From contig JACPOV010000008.1 in assembly GCA_016191325.1 (NCBI GenBank), forward strand, positions 1,036,351 through 1,100,350: DNA of 64,000 nucleotides. Reading direction: 5' to 3'. This stretch comes from Candidatus Dependentiae bacterium (lineage in GTDB: Bacteria; Babelota; Babeliae; Babelales; JACPOV01). The translations under genes and the position numbers were made by a program. Positions 17,907 through 26,120 of the stretch are shown here, piece after piece. The stretch's first letter is position 1. Every line of letters starts with the position of its first letter. Under the pieces are notes generated by a model. The model was not told where the DNA came from and ran no database searches. It was given only the letters and a program-made list of their open reading frames with translations.

Positions 17907-18221
17907 ATGAAACAACTATTCGTTTCATTATTATTTTTGATCAACTATTCTGTTTTGGGTATGGATACCAAGTCTAAAATAGATAATGCAAAAAAATGGT
18001 ATATAGAGCTTATTCGAATTGGCGCAAGGAATGGCGAGAAAGATTTTAAAGAAGCGCATCAGTATTTGAAGAAAACAGTTACAGATCAAAAACACGCAAT
18101 TATTAACGAAGATGCCAAGCGTATTTTAAAAATCTATGAATTATTGGACGATCAGGGATGCGCTAAGCCTGAAGTACAACAGTATATGGCTACTTTAGAA
18201 TCTCAAAAATCAAAAAAGTAG
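17907..18221 (+). CDS. Small exported protein, cluster paralogue 7
   Basis: Function unknown. 104 residues: signal peptide (1-18, ending SVLG), then MDTKSK. The central part, LKKTVTDQKHAIINEDAKR, and helix ILKIYELLDDQGCAKPE closely match paralogue 4, and KPE fits the KP of paralogues 3 and 6. The chain ends with lysines (SQKSKK), as in paralogues 1 and 4. AAGGAAA lies upstream of ATG 17907. It is separated by 107 nt from paralogue 8, the widest gap in the cluster apart from that before paralogue 6. Confidence 0.8.
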   Translation: MKQLFVSLLFLINYSVLGMDTKSKIDNAKKWYIELIRIGARNGEKDFKEAHQYLKKTVTDQKHAIINEDAKRILKIYELLDDQGCAKPEVQQYMATLESQKSKK

Positions 18222-18328
18222 TTTTTATTAAAATAATATGCCTTGGAAAATAGATATGATTTTTTTGCTCACTATCTTTAATAATTAAATGGTGTGAGTG
18301 ATAAGTTAGTTAAATTAAAGGGATAATC

Positions 18329-18649
18329 GTGAAAAAAATATTGGTTGGGTTTTTAATTTTCGGTTCATCTGCAATCGCAGTAAAATTGCCTATGATGGAG
18401 GATACGCATGCGATCCTAGACGCTCTAGCCAATGAAGGTGCACAGGGCGACCGAGCAAGCGCTTGTGCCCTTAAAGAACTTTATGCATTAGCTAATGCGC
18501 CCGGAGAATACCGATTTGAAAATCGAATCTGTGAAGAGAAACTAATCGCTCTTGGTGTTATCGATCGCAGTAATCCTATTGTGCTTATCCAGCATGCAGC
18601 AAATATGGCTATGTTGAGTTATGCATTTCAATCAAAAAAAGAACTTTAA
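18329..18649 (+). CDS. Small exported protein, cluster paralogue 8 (divergent)
   Basis: Function unknown. 106 residues from a GTG start at 18329 with AAAGGGA upstream. The signal peptide (VKKILVGFLIFGSSAIA) is followed by VKLPMMEDT. The mature chain keeps the cluster layout, ACALKELYALANAPGEYRFEN, then EEKLIALGVIDRSNP, and a final helix, but shows the least identity to paralogues 3, 4 and 7. It is the last gene before a strong terminator at 18657-18689 that separates the cluster from the convergent thioredoxin gene. Confidence 0.75.
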   Translation: MKKILVGFLIFGSSAIAVKLPMMEDTHAILDALANEGAQGDRASACALKELYALANAPGEYRFENRICEEKLIALGVIDRSNPIVLIQHAANMAMLSYAFQSKKEL

Positions 18650-18656
18650 AACTAAT

Positions 18657-18689
18657 AAAGAGGGCTTGGTTTTGTACCAAGCCCTCTTT
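18657..18689. terminator. Bidirectional terminator between exported-protein cluster and thioredoxin gene
   Basis: AAAGAGGGCTTGGT (18657-18670) pairs perfectly with ACCAAGCCCTCTTT (18676-18689) around a TTTGT loop. A-rich and T-rich flanks lie on both sides, so it can serve the plus-strand cluster and the minus-strand thioredoxin gene. Confidence 0.9.
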
Positions 18690-18708
18690 GTCTTATAAGC
18701 AAAGCTGA

Positions 18709-19353
18709 TTATCTTTCGTTAGCTGGGCAGATGACTTTGCGTTTTGCAGTTACTTTTGTTGTGGTCATTTTGCCATTTTCTACTGCTGTTACTTTTCTTT
18801 CCACTCTTCGTTCAACAGCTGCAGCAGGCGCTTGTTTAATAGCCATAGGTTCTTTTCGCATCATTTTCTTTTCAGTTGTTGCCATTGGCATTGCAACAGC
18901 TTTTTCTGTTTTAGCTACTGCAGGAGCTGGTGACGCCATAGCCTTTTTTCCGCTGAGTTTACTAACATGGCGCTCAAGTTTTTCTTTTGTGATCATGCCG
19001 CGGTGTAGCATATCAACGCTTTTGCCATTTGCATCAACAAAAGCAAAGCTTGGCAATGCTTTTAATCCATGTGCTTTTTTAAGATACAGTGTTTCTTGAT
19101 TATCACCGTCGACAACGACAAAAACAACATCTGGGTATTGTGCAATAACTTGCTCAATAATTTCGTAGTTTGCTTTGCATGCGCCACACCAATCAGCAGA
19201 AAATACAATAACGTGTGGTTTTCCTTTGGTGAGTTCTTCGTAATGTTTCTTATTGGTTATAGTTGTTGCTCCACGCACGCTTACTGCATCAACCGTGCCG
19301 GTGAGTGCAAAGATACCAACAAGTGCTGCGATGCGCTTGAAGTACATATTCAT
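18709..19353 (-). CDS. Exported thioredoxin-fold protein with alanine/lysine-rich tail
   Basis: The thioredoxin domain (about residues 30-130 from my start) has the active-site motif SADWCGACKANYE and the cis-proline region LKALPSFAFVD. Redox activity on periplasmic or secreted thiols is expected. I use ATG 19353 (214 residues): AAAGGAG lies 6 nt upstream and a signal peptide follows (MNMYFKRIAALVGIFALTG). An upstream ATG at 19404 would bury the signal. After the domain comes an 80-residue low-complexity tail, rich in A, K, M and P, ending KVICPANER, which is unusual for thioredoxins and may anchor the protein to wall, membrane or nucleic acid. It shares the terminator at 18657-18689 with the convergent cluster. 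The WCGAC dithiol suggests an oxidase/reductase rather than an isomerase; this is inference. Confidence 0.88.
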   Translation of the reverse strand: MNMYFKRIAALVGIFALTGTVDAVSVRGATTITNKKHYEELTKGKPHVIVFSADWCGACKANYEIIEQVIAQYPDVVFVVVDGDNQETLYLKKAHGLKALPSFAFVDANGKSVDMLHRGMITKEKLERHVSKLSGKKAMASPAPAVAKTEKAVAMPMATTEKKMMRKEPMAIKQAPAAAVERRVERKVTAVENGKMTTTKVTAKRKVICPANER

Positions 19354-19796
19354 AAAAACTCCTTTAATAAAAAATAATGATGAGAGGGTCATGGTCTTCA
19401 TCATAAAGAAGTTAAAAAAAATTGGTCAAGCATTGTTGTAATTGCACTTAAAAAATTGCTCAAACTGAAAAATAAAACAAAATTTTTTAAAAAAAATTTT
19501 AGAATATATTTTCAGAAAAAAAATAGTTTATTTCGTTTGCGTATGGGTTGTCATCATGTTAAAGTAAGTTTATGAAATTACTGATCTGCATACTCAAGTT
19601 GTAATATTGCTACAGGCGACTTTTTCTAGTTGCCGTATTTTTTTTGAACATGATTTGTTGAGTGAAAAAGGAATGCTTTAAAAAAGCGCGGATGGATATT
19701 TTTTTACCAAAAAAGGGGAAGGAGCGGAGAAAAGAATGAGTAGTCACGAGTTATGAGTTGAAAAAAATTACGACCGATCGGATCGAGAGGACTTAT
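19354..19796. promoter_or_regulatory. Divergent intergenic region between thioredoxin and nrdA, predicted promoter and mini-ORF
   Basis: A strongly AT-rich gap. On the plus strand TTGTCA (19548-19553), a 17-nt spacer and TATGAA (19571-19576) form a plausible promoter for nrdAB. At 19736-19756 a six-codon frame (ATG to TGA, MSSHEL) follows AAGGAG at a good distance and ends just before nrdA, so it could be a leader peptide. No NrdR-box pair was recognised. Confidence 0.4.
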
Positions 19797-22310
19797 ATGG
19801 AAACCATTAATAACAGGGCAGTACCGGTTGCTATGGGGGCAACCTATAATGAGTTGAGTGTTACTAAGCGTAATGGGAGTTTGGAACAACTTGATCTGGA
19901 AAAAATTCGATCATGTTTTGTCCGCGCTGCATACGATTGCATGGATAATGTATCGATCGATATGCTCATCGCTGAAGTTGTGCGCAATGTTTATGATAAA
20001 GTAAAAACAGAAGAGGTTGAGTCTGCGCTTATTTTATCTGCTGTTGCATTTATCGAACAAGATCCTGCATATGATAAAGTTGCAACGCGTTTATTATTGC
20101 AAAAATTATATCGCGAAGTGCTTGGCCAAAGCGTTAATCCCGCCACTCTTGAGCATGAATATAGAAATGCATTTATAAAAAGTATTTATCAAGGAGTGAA
20201 GGGCGATGTTCTCAATCAAAAATTGCTGGAGTTCGATTTAGAGCGCTTGGCAAATGGATTGCATATTGAGCGAGATCATCTTTTTGTTTATTTGGGCCTT
20301 TCAACTCTTTATGAGCGTTACTTTTATAAGATTGAAAAAAAGCGCTACGAGTTACCGCAAACTTTTTGGATGCGTGTAGCGATGGGGCTTGCGCTTAATG
20401 AAACAAATAAAGAAGAAAAAGCGCTTGAATTTTATGAGACGTTCTCATCATTGCGCTATGTTTCTTCTACGCCAACGCTTTTCCATTCAGGTTATAAAAT
20501 TGCGCAGCTCAGTTCTTGCTATCTTTCAACGGTAAATGATGATCTTGGGCATATTTTTAAAGTTATTGGCGATAATGCTCAGCTTTCAAAATGGGCTGGC
20601 GGTATCGGAAACGATTGGACAAATATTCGCGGGACCGGTTCATTTATTAAAAGTATTCATGCAACCAGCCAAGGCGTTATTCCTTATTTAAAAATTGTGA
20701 ACGATGTCGTTATTGCAATTACACGAAGTGGTATTCGCCGTGGTGGTACCTGTTCTTATTTAGAAACGTGGCATATTGACGTAGAAGATTTTATCGATTT
20801 GCGTAGAAATACCGGTGATGAACGACGTCGCACCCATGATATGAATACTGCAAACTGGATACCTGATTTGTTCATGAAGCGCGTTATGCTCGATGCAGAT
20901 TGGACGCTTTTCTCCCCAGATGAAGTTCCTGATTTGCACGATCTTTATGGTAGAGCGTTTGAAAAACGGTATGAAGAGTACGAAGAAAAAGCACGCGCTG
21001 GCCAAATAAAATTGTCTAAAGTAGTTTCTGCGCAAAAATTGTGGCGCAGAATGCTCAGCAGATTATTCGAGACGGGCCATCCATGGATTACGTTTAAAGA
21101 TCCGTGCAATATTCGTTCACCGCAAGATCATGTTGGCGTTGTGCATAGTTCTAATCTTTGCACTGAGATCACGCTTAATACTTCTGCCGAAGAAACTGCC
21201 GTTTGTAATCTTGGATCTATAAATCTTTCTGAGCATATTATCAACGGTCAACTTGATGTTGAAATGCTTGCTAAATCGATTCGCACAGCAGTTCGCATGC
21301 TTGATAACGTGCTTGATCTTAATTTCTATCCAACTGCTGAAGCGCGCAGCTCAAACTTGCGCCATCGCCCAATAGGGCTTGGGGTTATGGGCTTTCAAGA
21401 TGCGCTTATCAAGCTTGATATTGGATTTGCATCTGAAAAAGCGATTTGGTTTGCAGATTATTCGCAAGAATTAATTTCGTATTATGCGATTCTTTCATCA
21501 TCTGAATTAGCACATGAGCGCGGCGCTTATCAAACATATAAAGGCTCAAAGTGGGATCGCGGAATTTTCCCAATTGATAGCATCGATCTTCTTGAGCAAG
21601 AACGCGGCATGCGTATTGAAGTTTCGCGCAGCGCAACTCTTGATTGGAGTTTGGTGCGTGAAAATGTAAGAAAGCATGGTATGCGCAATTCAAACGTGAT
21701 GGCAGTAGCGCCAACCGCGACGATTGCTAACATTGCCGGTTGTTATCCAAGCATTGAGCCGCTTTATAAAAACATGTATGTAAAATCGAACATCGCTGGT
21801 GAGTTTACGATCGTAAATCGCTATCTTGTGAACGATTTGAAAAAAATTGGCGCATGGAATCGCCAAATGCTTGAGCAGTTAAAGTATTATGATGGTGATA
21901 TTACTCGCGTGCCATCTATTCCTGAGCACTTGAAAGAAAAATATCGTGGTGCGTTTGAGCTCGATCCTGTTTGGTTGCTGAAAATTACTGCAGCTCGAGG
22001 AAAATGGATCGATCAAAGCCAATCGCATAACGTATTTATGAAGGGCGTTTCTGGAAAGAAATTAAACGATATTTATATGACCGCATGGCAGTATGGACTC
22101 AAGACCACCTACTATCTACGTACGCTTGGAGCGACACAGATAGAAAAATCAACACTTGGCACTGAATATGGATTTACGCAAAAACGTGAATATAATGATG
22201 ATGTTGCCGATGCAAATGCAATTAAGGCTCAAGCGGTTGAACAGGAAGCGCCAAAGACCGGTGCATCTTGCAATCCATTTGATAATGCTGAATGCGAATC
22301 TTGTCAGTAG
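19797..22310 (+). CDS. nrdA: Ribonucleoside-diphosphate reductase, alpha subunit (class I)
   Basis: NrdA reduces ribonucleoside diphosphates to deoxy forms. An N-terminal ATP-cone (RNGSLEQLDLEKIRSCF) is followed by the catalytic barrel. Key residues are present: the first redox cysteine in AQLSSCYLSTVND, the NLCTEI asparagine-cysteine-glutamate triad, the partner cysteine in ETAVCNLGSINLS, the tyrosine pair in TTYYLRTLG for radical transfer, and a C-terminal CESCQ relay. I prefer ATG 19797 (838 codons), which has GAGAGGAC upstream, over TTG 19758. nrdB follows 12 nt later, in one operon ended by a terminator at 23341-23367. The subunit is larger than E. coli NrdA and pairs with a class Ic-type NrdB. 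Confidence 0.96.
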   Translation: METINNRAVPVAMGATYNELSVTKRNGSLEQLDLEKIRSCFVRAAYDCMDNVSIDMLIAEVVRNVYDKVKTEEVESALILSAVAFIEQDPAYDKVATRLLLQKLYREVLGQSVNPATLEHEYRNAFIKSIYQGVKGDVLNQKLLEFDLERLANGLHIERDHLFVYLGLSTLYERYFYKIEKKRYELPQTFWMRVAMGLALNETNKEEKALEFYETFSSLRYVSSTPTLFHSGYKIAQLSSCYLSTVNDDLGHIFKVIGDNAQLSKWAGGIGNDWTNIRGTGSFIKSIHATSQGVIPYLKIVNDVVIAITRSGIRRGGTCSYLETWHIDVEDFIDLRRNTGDERRRTHDMNTANWIPDLFMKRVMLDADWTLFSPDEVPDLHDLYGRAFEKRYEEYEEKARAGQIKLSKVVSAQKLWRRMLSRLFETGHPWITFKDPCNIRSPQDHVGVVHSSNLCTEITLNTSAEETAVCNLGSINLSEHIINGQLDVEMLAKSIRTAVRMLDNVLDLNFYPTAEARSSNLRHRPIGLGVMGFQDALIKLDIGFASEKAIWFADYSQELISYYAILSSSELAHERGAYQTYKGSKWDRGIFPIDSIDLLEQERGMRIEVSRSATLDWSLVRENVRKHGMRNSNVMAVAPTATIANIAGCYPSIEPLYKNMYVKSNIAGEFTIVNRYLVNDLKKIGAWNRQMLEQLKYYDGDITRVPSIPEHLKEKYRGAFELDPVWLLKITAARGKWIDQSQSHNVFMKGVSGKKLNDIYMTAWQYGLKTTYYLRTLGATQIEKSTLGTEYGFTQKREYNDDVADANAIKAQAVEQEAPKTGASCNPFDNAECESCQ

Positions 22311-22322
22311 CTAGGAGACACA

Positions 22323-23327
22323 ATGGCAAAAAAAAGAATCATTAACGATTCACAAACAGATCCGAATAAAATTTTACCCATGACCTATCAATGGGCGCGT
22401 GAACATTATAAAAATGGTATCGCGAATAATTGGGTTCCCGAAGAAATTGCTATGCAATTGGATGTTGAGCAATGGAAATCGCCAACCGCATTAAATGAGC
22501 GGGAACGACGGTTGATTTTATGGAATCTTGGATTTTTTTCTACAGCAGAATCGCTGACCGCGAATAATTTGGTACTAACCGTTTATCGGCATGTAACAAA
22601 CCCTGAATGTCGCCAATATTTATTGCGTCAGGCGTACGAAGAAGCGATTCATACCGATACGTTTATTTATTGCTGCGATACATTGGGCCTTGACCCTGAT
22701 CAGATTTATAATATGTATAACACCATTCCTTCTATCGCTGAAAAGGATGCGTTTGTTATCGAACTTACAAAATCGATCTTTGATCCAGGCTTTGTAACCG
22801 AAGGAACAGAAAATATTCGTCGCTTCGTGCGCGATTTGATCGGTTTCTATGTGATCATGGAAGGGATATTCTTCTATGCCGGTTTTGCAATGATGCTTGC
22901 GCTTAAGCGTCAGGGTAAAATGGTTGGTATTGGGGAGCAGTTTGAATATATTATGCGTGATGAAAGTATTCATTTAGCATTTGGCTGCGATTTAATTAAT
23001 ACGATTAAAGCTGAAAATCCTGAAATCTGGACCATTGCTTTTGAAGAAGAAATTATCGGCTTGATCAAAAAAGCGGTAATTCTTGAAAAGAAATACGCAT
23101 TCGATGCATGCCCAGAGGGATTGCTTGGCATTAACGCACAACAATTTGCAGATTACGTTGAGCATATAGCTGACCGTCGTCTTGAACGAATTGGATTAAT
23201 GCGTGTGTACTTTAAAGAGAATCCATTCCCTTGGATGTCTTTATCTACCGATTTGAGCAAAGAGAAGAACTTCTTTGAAACGCGCGTGACTGAATATCAA
23301 TCCGCCGGTTCTCTGGAGTGGGAATAA
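22323..23327 (+). CDS. nrdB: Ribonucleotide reductase beta subunit, class Ic signature (no radical tyrosine)
   Basis: NrdB houses the metal cofactor that starts radical chemistry in NrdA. Metal ligands are visible: Glu76 (STAESL), Glu107 and His110 (YEEAIHTDTF), and the second set in IMEGIFFY and MRDESIHLAFG. Taking E. coli numbering from exact spacing (31 residues between the first two ligands), the ligand at position 84 is Glu rather than Asp, and the radical tyrosine at position 122 is Phe114. Both substitutions together are the mark of class Ic, known from Chlamydia trachomatis, where a Mn(IV)/Fe(III) centre replaces the tyrosyl radical. 334 residues, with AGGAG before ATG 22323. The cofactor is inferred from family knowledge. 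Confidence 0.95.
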   Translation: MAKKRIINDSQTDPNKILPMTYQWAREHYKNGIANNWVPEEIAMQLDVEQWKSPTALNERERRLILWNLGFFSTAESLTANNLVLTVYRHVTNPECRQYLLRQAYEEAIHTDTFIYCCDTLGLDPDQIYNMYNTIPSIAEKDAFVIELTKSIFDPGFVTEGTENIRRFVRDLIGFYVIMEGIFFYAGFAMMLALKRQGKMVGIGEQFEYIMRDESIHLAFGCDLINTIKAENPEIWTIAFEEEIIGLIKKAVILEKKYAFDACPEGLLGINAQQFADYVEHIADRRLERIGLMRVYFKENPFPWMSLSTDLSKEKNFFETRVTEYQSAGSLEWE

Positions 23328-23340
23328 TTGATAATAGATG

Positions 23341-23367
23341 GGCCGCATTTCGCGGCCTTTTCTGTTT
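23341..23367 (+). terminator. Rho-independent terminator after nrdB
   Basis: GGCCGC (23341-23346) and GCGGCC (23352-23357) form a GC-rich stem with an ATTTC loop, followed directly by TTTTCTGTTT. It lies 13 nt after the nrdB stop and before the chosen start of the next gene, which supports placing that start at 23384. Confidence 0.85.
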
Positions 23368-23383
23368 AGAAAAGGTATGGGCA

Positions 23384-24319
23384 ATGTTATTTTTTTTGTT
23401 TTCTTTATTTTTGATAAGTCAGGGCCTTACAGCGCAACAAGCATATATAAAAAGAATTAATGCTTTCGTACCGCATGAATATGCATCATTAAGCGAATTT
23501 GAGCGTCAATATTTAAGCAGCGAAAAGTACCAGGCATGTTTAAATTGGTTTGAAGAATGCTCTGAGATGGAGTGTAAAAAAATCGAATATATGAGCGATC
23601 ATTATAAGGTAGTTGCACTTCTTATTACACCAAAAAATATGGAACAAAAAAAATATCCTCTTGTGATATATAATCGGGGTGGTAGTGAAGATATTGGAAA
23701 AGTAACCATTCTTACTATCAAAGAAAAAATTTATGAATTTATTAAAAATGGCTATTGCGTGCTAGCGGCTCAATATCGCGGTGTTGATGGTGGGCAGGGA
23801 AGTGACGAGATTGGTGGAGCAGATATTAAAGATGTTCTTAGTCTTTTTAAGGTTATAGATGAGCTGGATTGTATCGACCGCGATAATATTTTTATGTACG
23901 GGCATTCTCGAGGCGGCATGATGACCTATATGGCAATTAAAGTGGGAATGCCTATAAAAGCCGCAGCAACAGAAGCGGGAGTCGCAGATTTTTTTACGTT
24001 TGTTAAATTTCGTCCCGAAGTGGAGGATGCATTTCTTAATAAATGTATTCCAAACTTGCCAGATAAAAAAAATGAAGAGTACGAAAAGCGCTCAGCTGTT
24101 TGTTGGGCGGATTTACTTAATGTGCCTCTATTTATAACTCACGCAAAAGACGATACCATCGTTTCGATTGAAGAATCACGAAATCTAATAGAAAAGCTAA
24201 AATTTTACAAAAAAGATTATGAATATTTAGAATACGATGATGGTGGGCACTTTCTTAAGATGCATCGTAATGAGATTCAGCAGAAGATTTTGGCATGGTT
24301 TGAAAAATATCGAAATTAA
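23384..24319 (+). CDS. Exported alpha/beta hydrolase, prolyl-oligopeptidase (S9) type
   Basis: The 311-residue protein (from ATG 23384, AAAGG upstream) starts with a signal peptide (MLFFLFSLFLISQGLTA). The fold region shows the nucleophile elbow MYGHSRGGMM, an acid in HAKDDTIV and a histidine in DDGGHFLKM, the Ser-Asp-His order of S9C-type acylaminoacyl peptidases and related esterases. The strand before the elbow (PLVIYNRGG...YRGVDG) is typical of that branch. No beta-propeller domain is present, so the substrate may be a peptide or an ester. A longer frame from 23318 would overlap nrdB and cross the terminator, so I rejected it. Next gene starts 21 nt downstream. Confidence 0.85.
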   Translation: MLFFLFSLFLISQGLTAQQAYIKRINAFVPHEYASLSEFERQYLSSEKYQACLNWFEECSEMECKKIEYMSDHYKVVALLITPKNMEQKKYPLVIYNRGGSEDIGKVTILTIKEKIYEFIKNGYCVLAAQYRGVDGGQGSDEIGGADIKDVLSLFKVIDELDCIDRDNIFMYGHSRGGMMTYMAIKVGMPIKAAATEAGVADFFTFVKFRPEVEDAFLNKCIPNLPDKKNEEYEKRSAVCWADLLNVPLFITHAKDDTIVSIEESRNLIEKLKFYKKDYEYLEYDDGGHFLKMHRNEIQQKILAWFEKYRN

Positions 24320-24339
24320 TTGCTGGTTAAGGGGAAATA

Positions 24340-25425
24340 ATGAAAAAAATCGGAATACTACTCGGATTACTTTTTTATTGTTTGAACTTGTTTGCATTAG
24401 TTCATCTTGAAGAGCAGAATAGTTGTCTCAAGCTCGAAACACTTTATGGTGAAATGATCATTGAAGAGCCAGTTTTGATAGATTTGATTAAAAGTGCTCC
24501 ATTTGAGAGGTTAAAATACATTCGTCAATACGGCGTTGTGTGCCATGCGCGAAACGAGCCTGAATATACGCGCTTTCAACATTCACTTGGTGTTTTCTTT
24601 TTGACAAAAAAATATGGTGCACCATTGAGTGAGCAAATTGCTGCATTACTGCATGATATTTCTCATACGGTGTTTTCGCATGTTGGCGATATTTTTTATA
24701 ACAGCGATTATCGAACCGGAAAACAATCATACCAAGATGAGATTCATGAACAGTATCTTAAAGAGTCTGGTATAGCTGCTATTTTGCAAAAACATGGTTT
24801 TGCTGATGCGTGCAATGGAACTAATAAACAATGCCAGCGCTGCTTTGATCAGCCGCTTCCAGGATTATGTACTGATCGTATCGAATATAATTTAACTGGT
24901 GCATATATTGACGGCATGATAACCCAAGATGAATTATGCACAATTCTTTCGCATTTGCATTTTGAGAAAGATGAATGGTTCTTTGATGAGGTGGATAATG
25001 CAAAAAAATTTGGTTTAATTTCATTGAAATTATCTGAATCTCGCTGGGGATCAGCATGGAGCGCGTTTATTGATTATTCTGCTGCGCAAGCGATGAAGCG
25101 TGCATGCACTCTTGGTTTAATCACAAAAAACGATATTCAATTTTCAACCGATGATATTATTTGGGAAAAAATCGCACAGAGCAAAGACGAAGAAATTGTT
25201 CAATGGATTAATCGGGTGCAGCATTCGCGGGAAAGCTTTTGTATATGCGATGCGGAAAAAAGTGATCTTTTTGTGTGTGGAAAATTTAGTGGTACGGATC
25301 CGCTTGTACTCACAGAAAAGGGATTCAAACGTATTTCTGAAATTGATGCTGAATATAAAGAAGAATACGAACGCGTGAAAAAATTGGTGAGAAGCGGCGC
25401 GCATATAAAATATTTGCGCTCATAA
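24340..25425 (+). CDS. Exported HD-domain phosphohydrolase (SAMHD1/dNTPase-like)
   Basis: HD-domain hydrolases cut phosphoesters with two metal ions; the branch with FQHSLGVF is that of dGTPases, SAMHD1 and the YdhJ-like proteins. The metal set is complete: His81 (RFQHSLG), His105-Asp106 (ALLHDISHTVFSHVG) and Asp179 (GLCTDRIEYNL). The unusual point is the N-terminal signal peptide (MKKIGILLGLLFYCLNLFA), which predicts export of an enzyme family that usually acts on nucleotides in the cytoplasm. 361 residues, AAGGGGAA before ATG 24340. Together with the preceding hydrolase gene it could form a short unit. Substrate unknown: dNTPs, (p)ppGpp-like or other phosphate esters are possible. Confidence 0.83.
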   Translation: MKKIGILLGLLFYCLNLFALVHLEEQNSCLKLETLYGEMIIEEPVLIDLIKSAPFERLKYIRQYGVVCHARNEPEYTRFQHSLGVFFLTKKYGAPLSEQIAALLHDISHTVFSHVGDIFYNSDYRTGKQSYQDEIHEQYLKESGIAAILQKHGFADACNGTNKQCQRCFDQPLPGLCTDRIEYNLTGAYIDGMITQDELCTILSHLHFEKDEWFFDEVDNAKKFGLISLKLSESRWGSAWSAFIDYSAAQAMKRACTLGLITKNDIQFSTDDIIWEKIAQSKDEEIVQWINRVQHSRESFCICDAEKSDLFVCGKFSGTDPLVLTEKGFKRISEIDAEYKEEYERVKKLVRSGAHIKYLRS

Positions 25426-25468
25426 ATATGTTATATGCATCAGTAGAAACCACTTTAACGGAAAACAT

Positions 25469-26089
25469 ATGAATAAATTTATTCTCTTAATTCTTGGTTT
25501 TTCAACCTATTCATACAGCATGGAACTTGCCAAACCTACCCATCCCCTTGAAATACCAGATATAACAAAGTTAGTTATGTATGCAATCGTAAACGTTCAT
25601 GATCCCAAAGATGGGTATAAGCAACTACTTACCTCTTTAAAACGTTTTTCTCTAACTAATAAGAAGATTCATCAGACAACCTACCAGTTGAGATGCGGCA
25701 AGGAAAAAGATGAAAAAGAAGTAGATTCGGCGACAGAGCAATTTAATAAATACCTTATTGCAAAGCTTGTCGAAGAATTCCAATTGAAGCCTAGTCCAGA
25801 AATTTTGGCGTCGGCGTATATCGGAACACCTTATGCTTTAGGAAAAATAAGAAAATCGTACGCGAAACCGATCGATTTACAAGAAAAATTAGATCCTAAA
25901 AATAAATTAGTTACTAAGAGTAGAACAGTGAGGACGTTTAGTTACGGCTGGCAAAATTCCTCTTATTCAAAAGAGAAGTATACAGAAGAAGAAATGGAGC
26001 CTATGCGTGAAACGCTCATCAAATTTCCTCCTTCAACACGTCAACTCTGCTATGGGCTTCTTCCATTTATGTATCAATCGTGGAAGTAG
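25469..26089 (+). CDS. Exported protein with possible F-box-like segment
   Basis: The 206-residue protein has a signal peptide (MNKFILLILGFSTYSYS) followed by MELAKPTHPLEIPD. Residues 28-70 loosely fit the F-box pattern: a Leu-Pro-like start (LEIPDITKLVMYAIVN), then LKRFSLTNKKIHQTTYQL, which resembles the SLVSKRFR half of eukaryotic F-boxes. I could not test this with a profile and it may be chance. If real, the protein could recruit a host SCF ubiquitin ligase once delivered. The rest is lysine-rich and helical without recognised motifs. The following gene is convergent, with only a 31-nt gap and no clear terminator. Confidence 0.6.
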   Translation: MNKFILLILGFSTYSYSMELAKPTHPLEIPDITKLVMYAIVNVHDPKDGYKQLLTSLKRFSLTNKKIHQTTYQLRCGKEKDEKEVDSATEQFNKYLIAKLVEEFQLKPSPEILASAYIGTPYALGKIRKSYAKPIDLQEKLDPKNKLVTKSRTVRTFSYGWQNSSYSKEKYTEEEMEPMRETLIKFPPSTRQLCYGLLPFMYQSWK

Positions 26090-26120
26090 AAAAAGAATAA
26101 GAAAAAATAGTGCTGCGATT

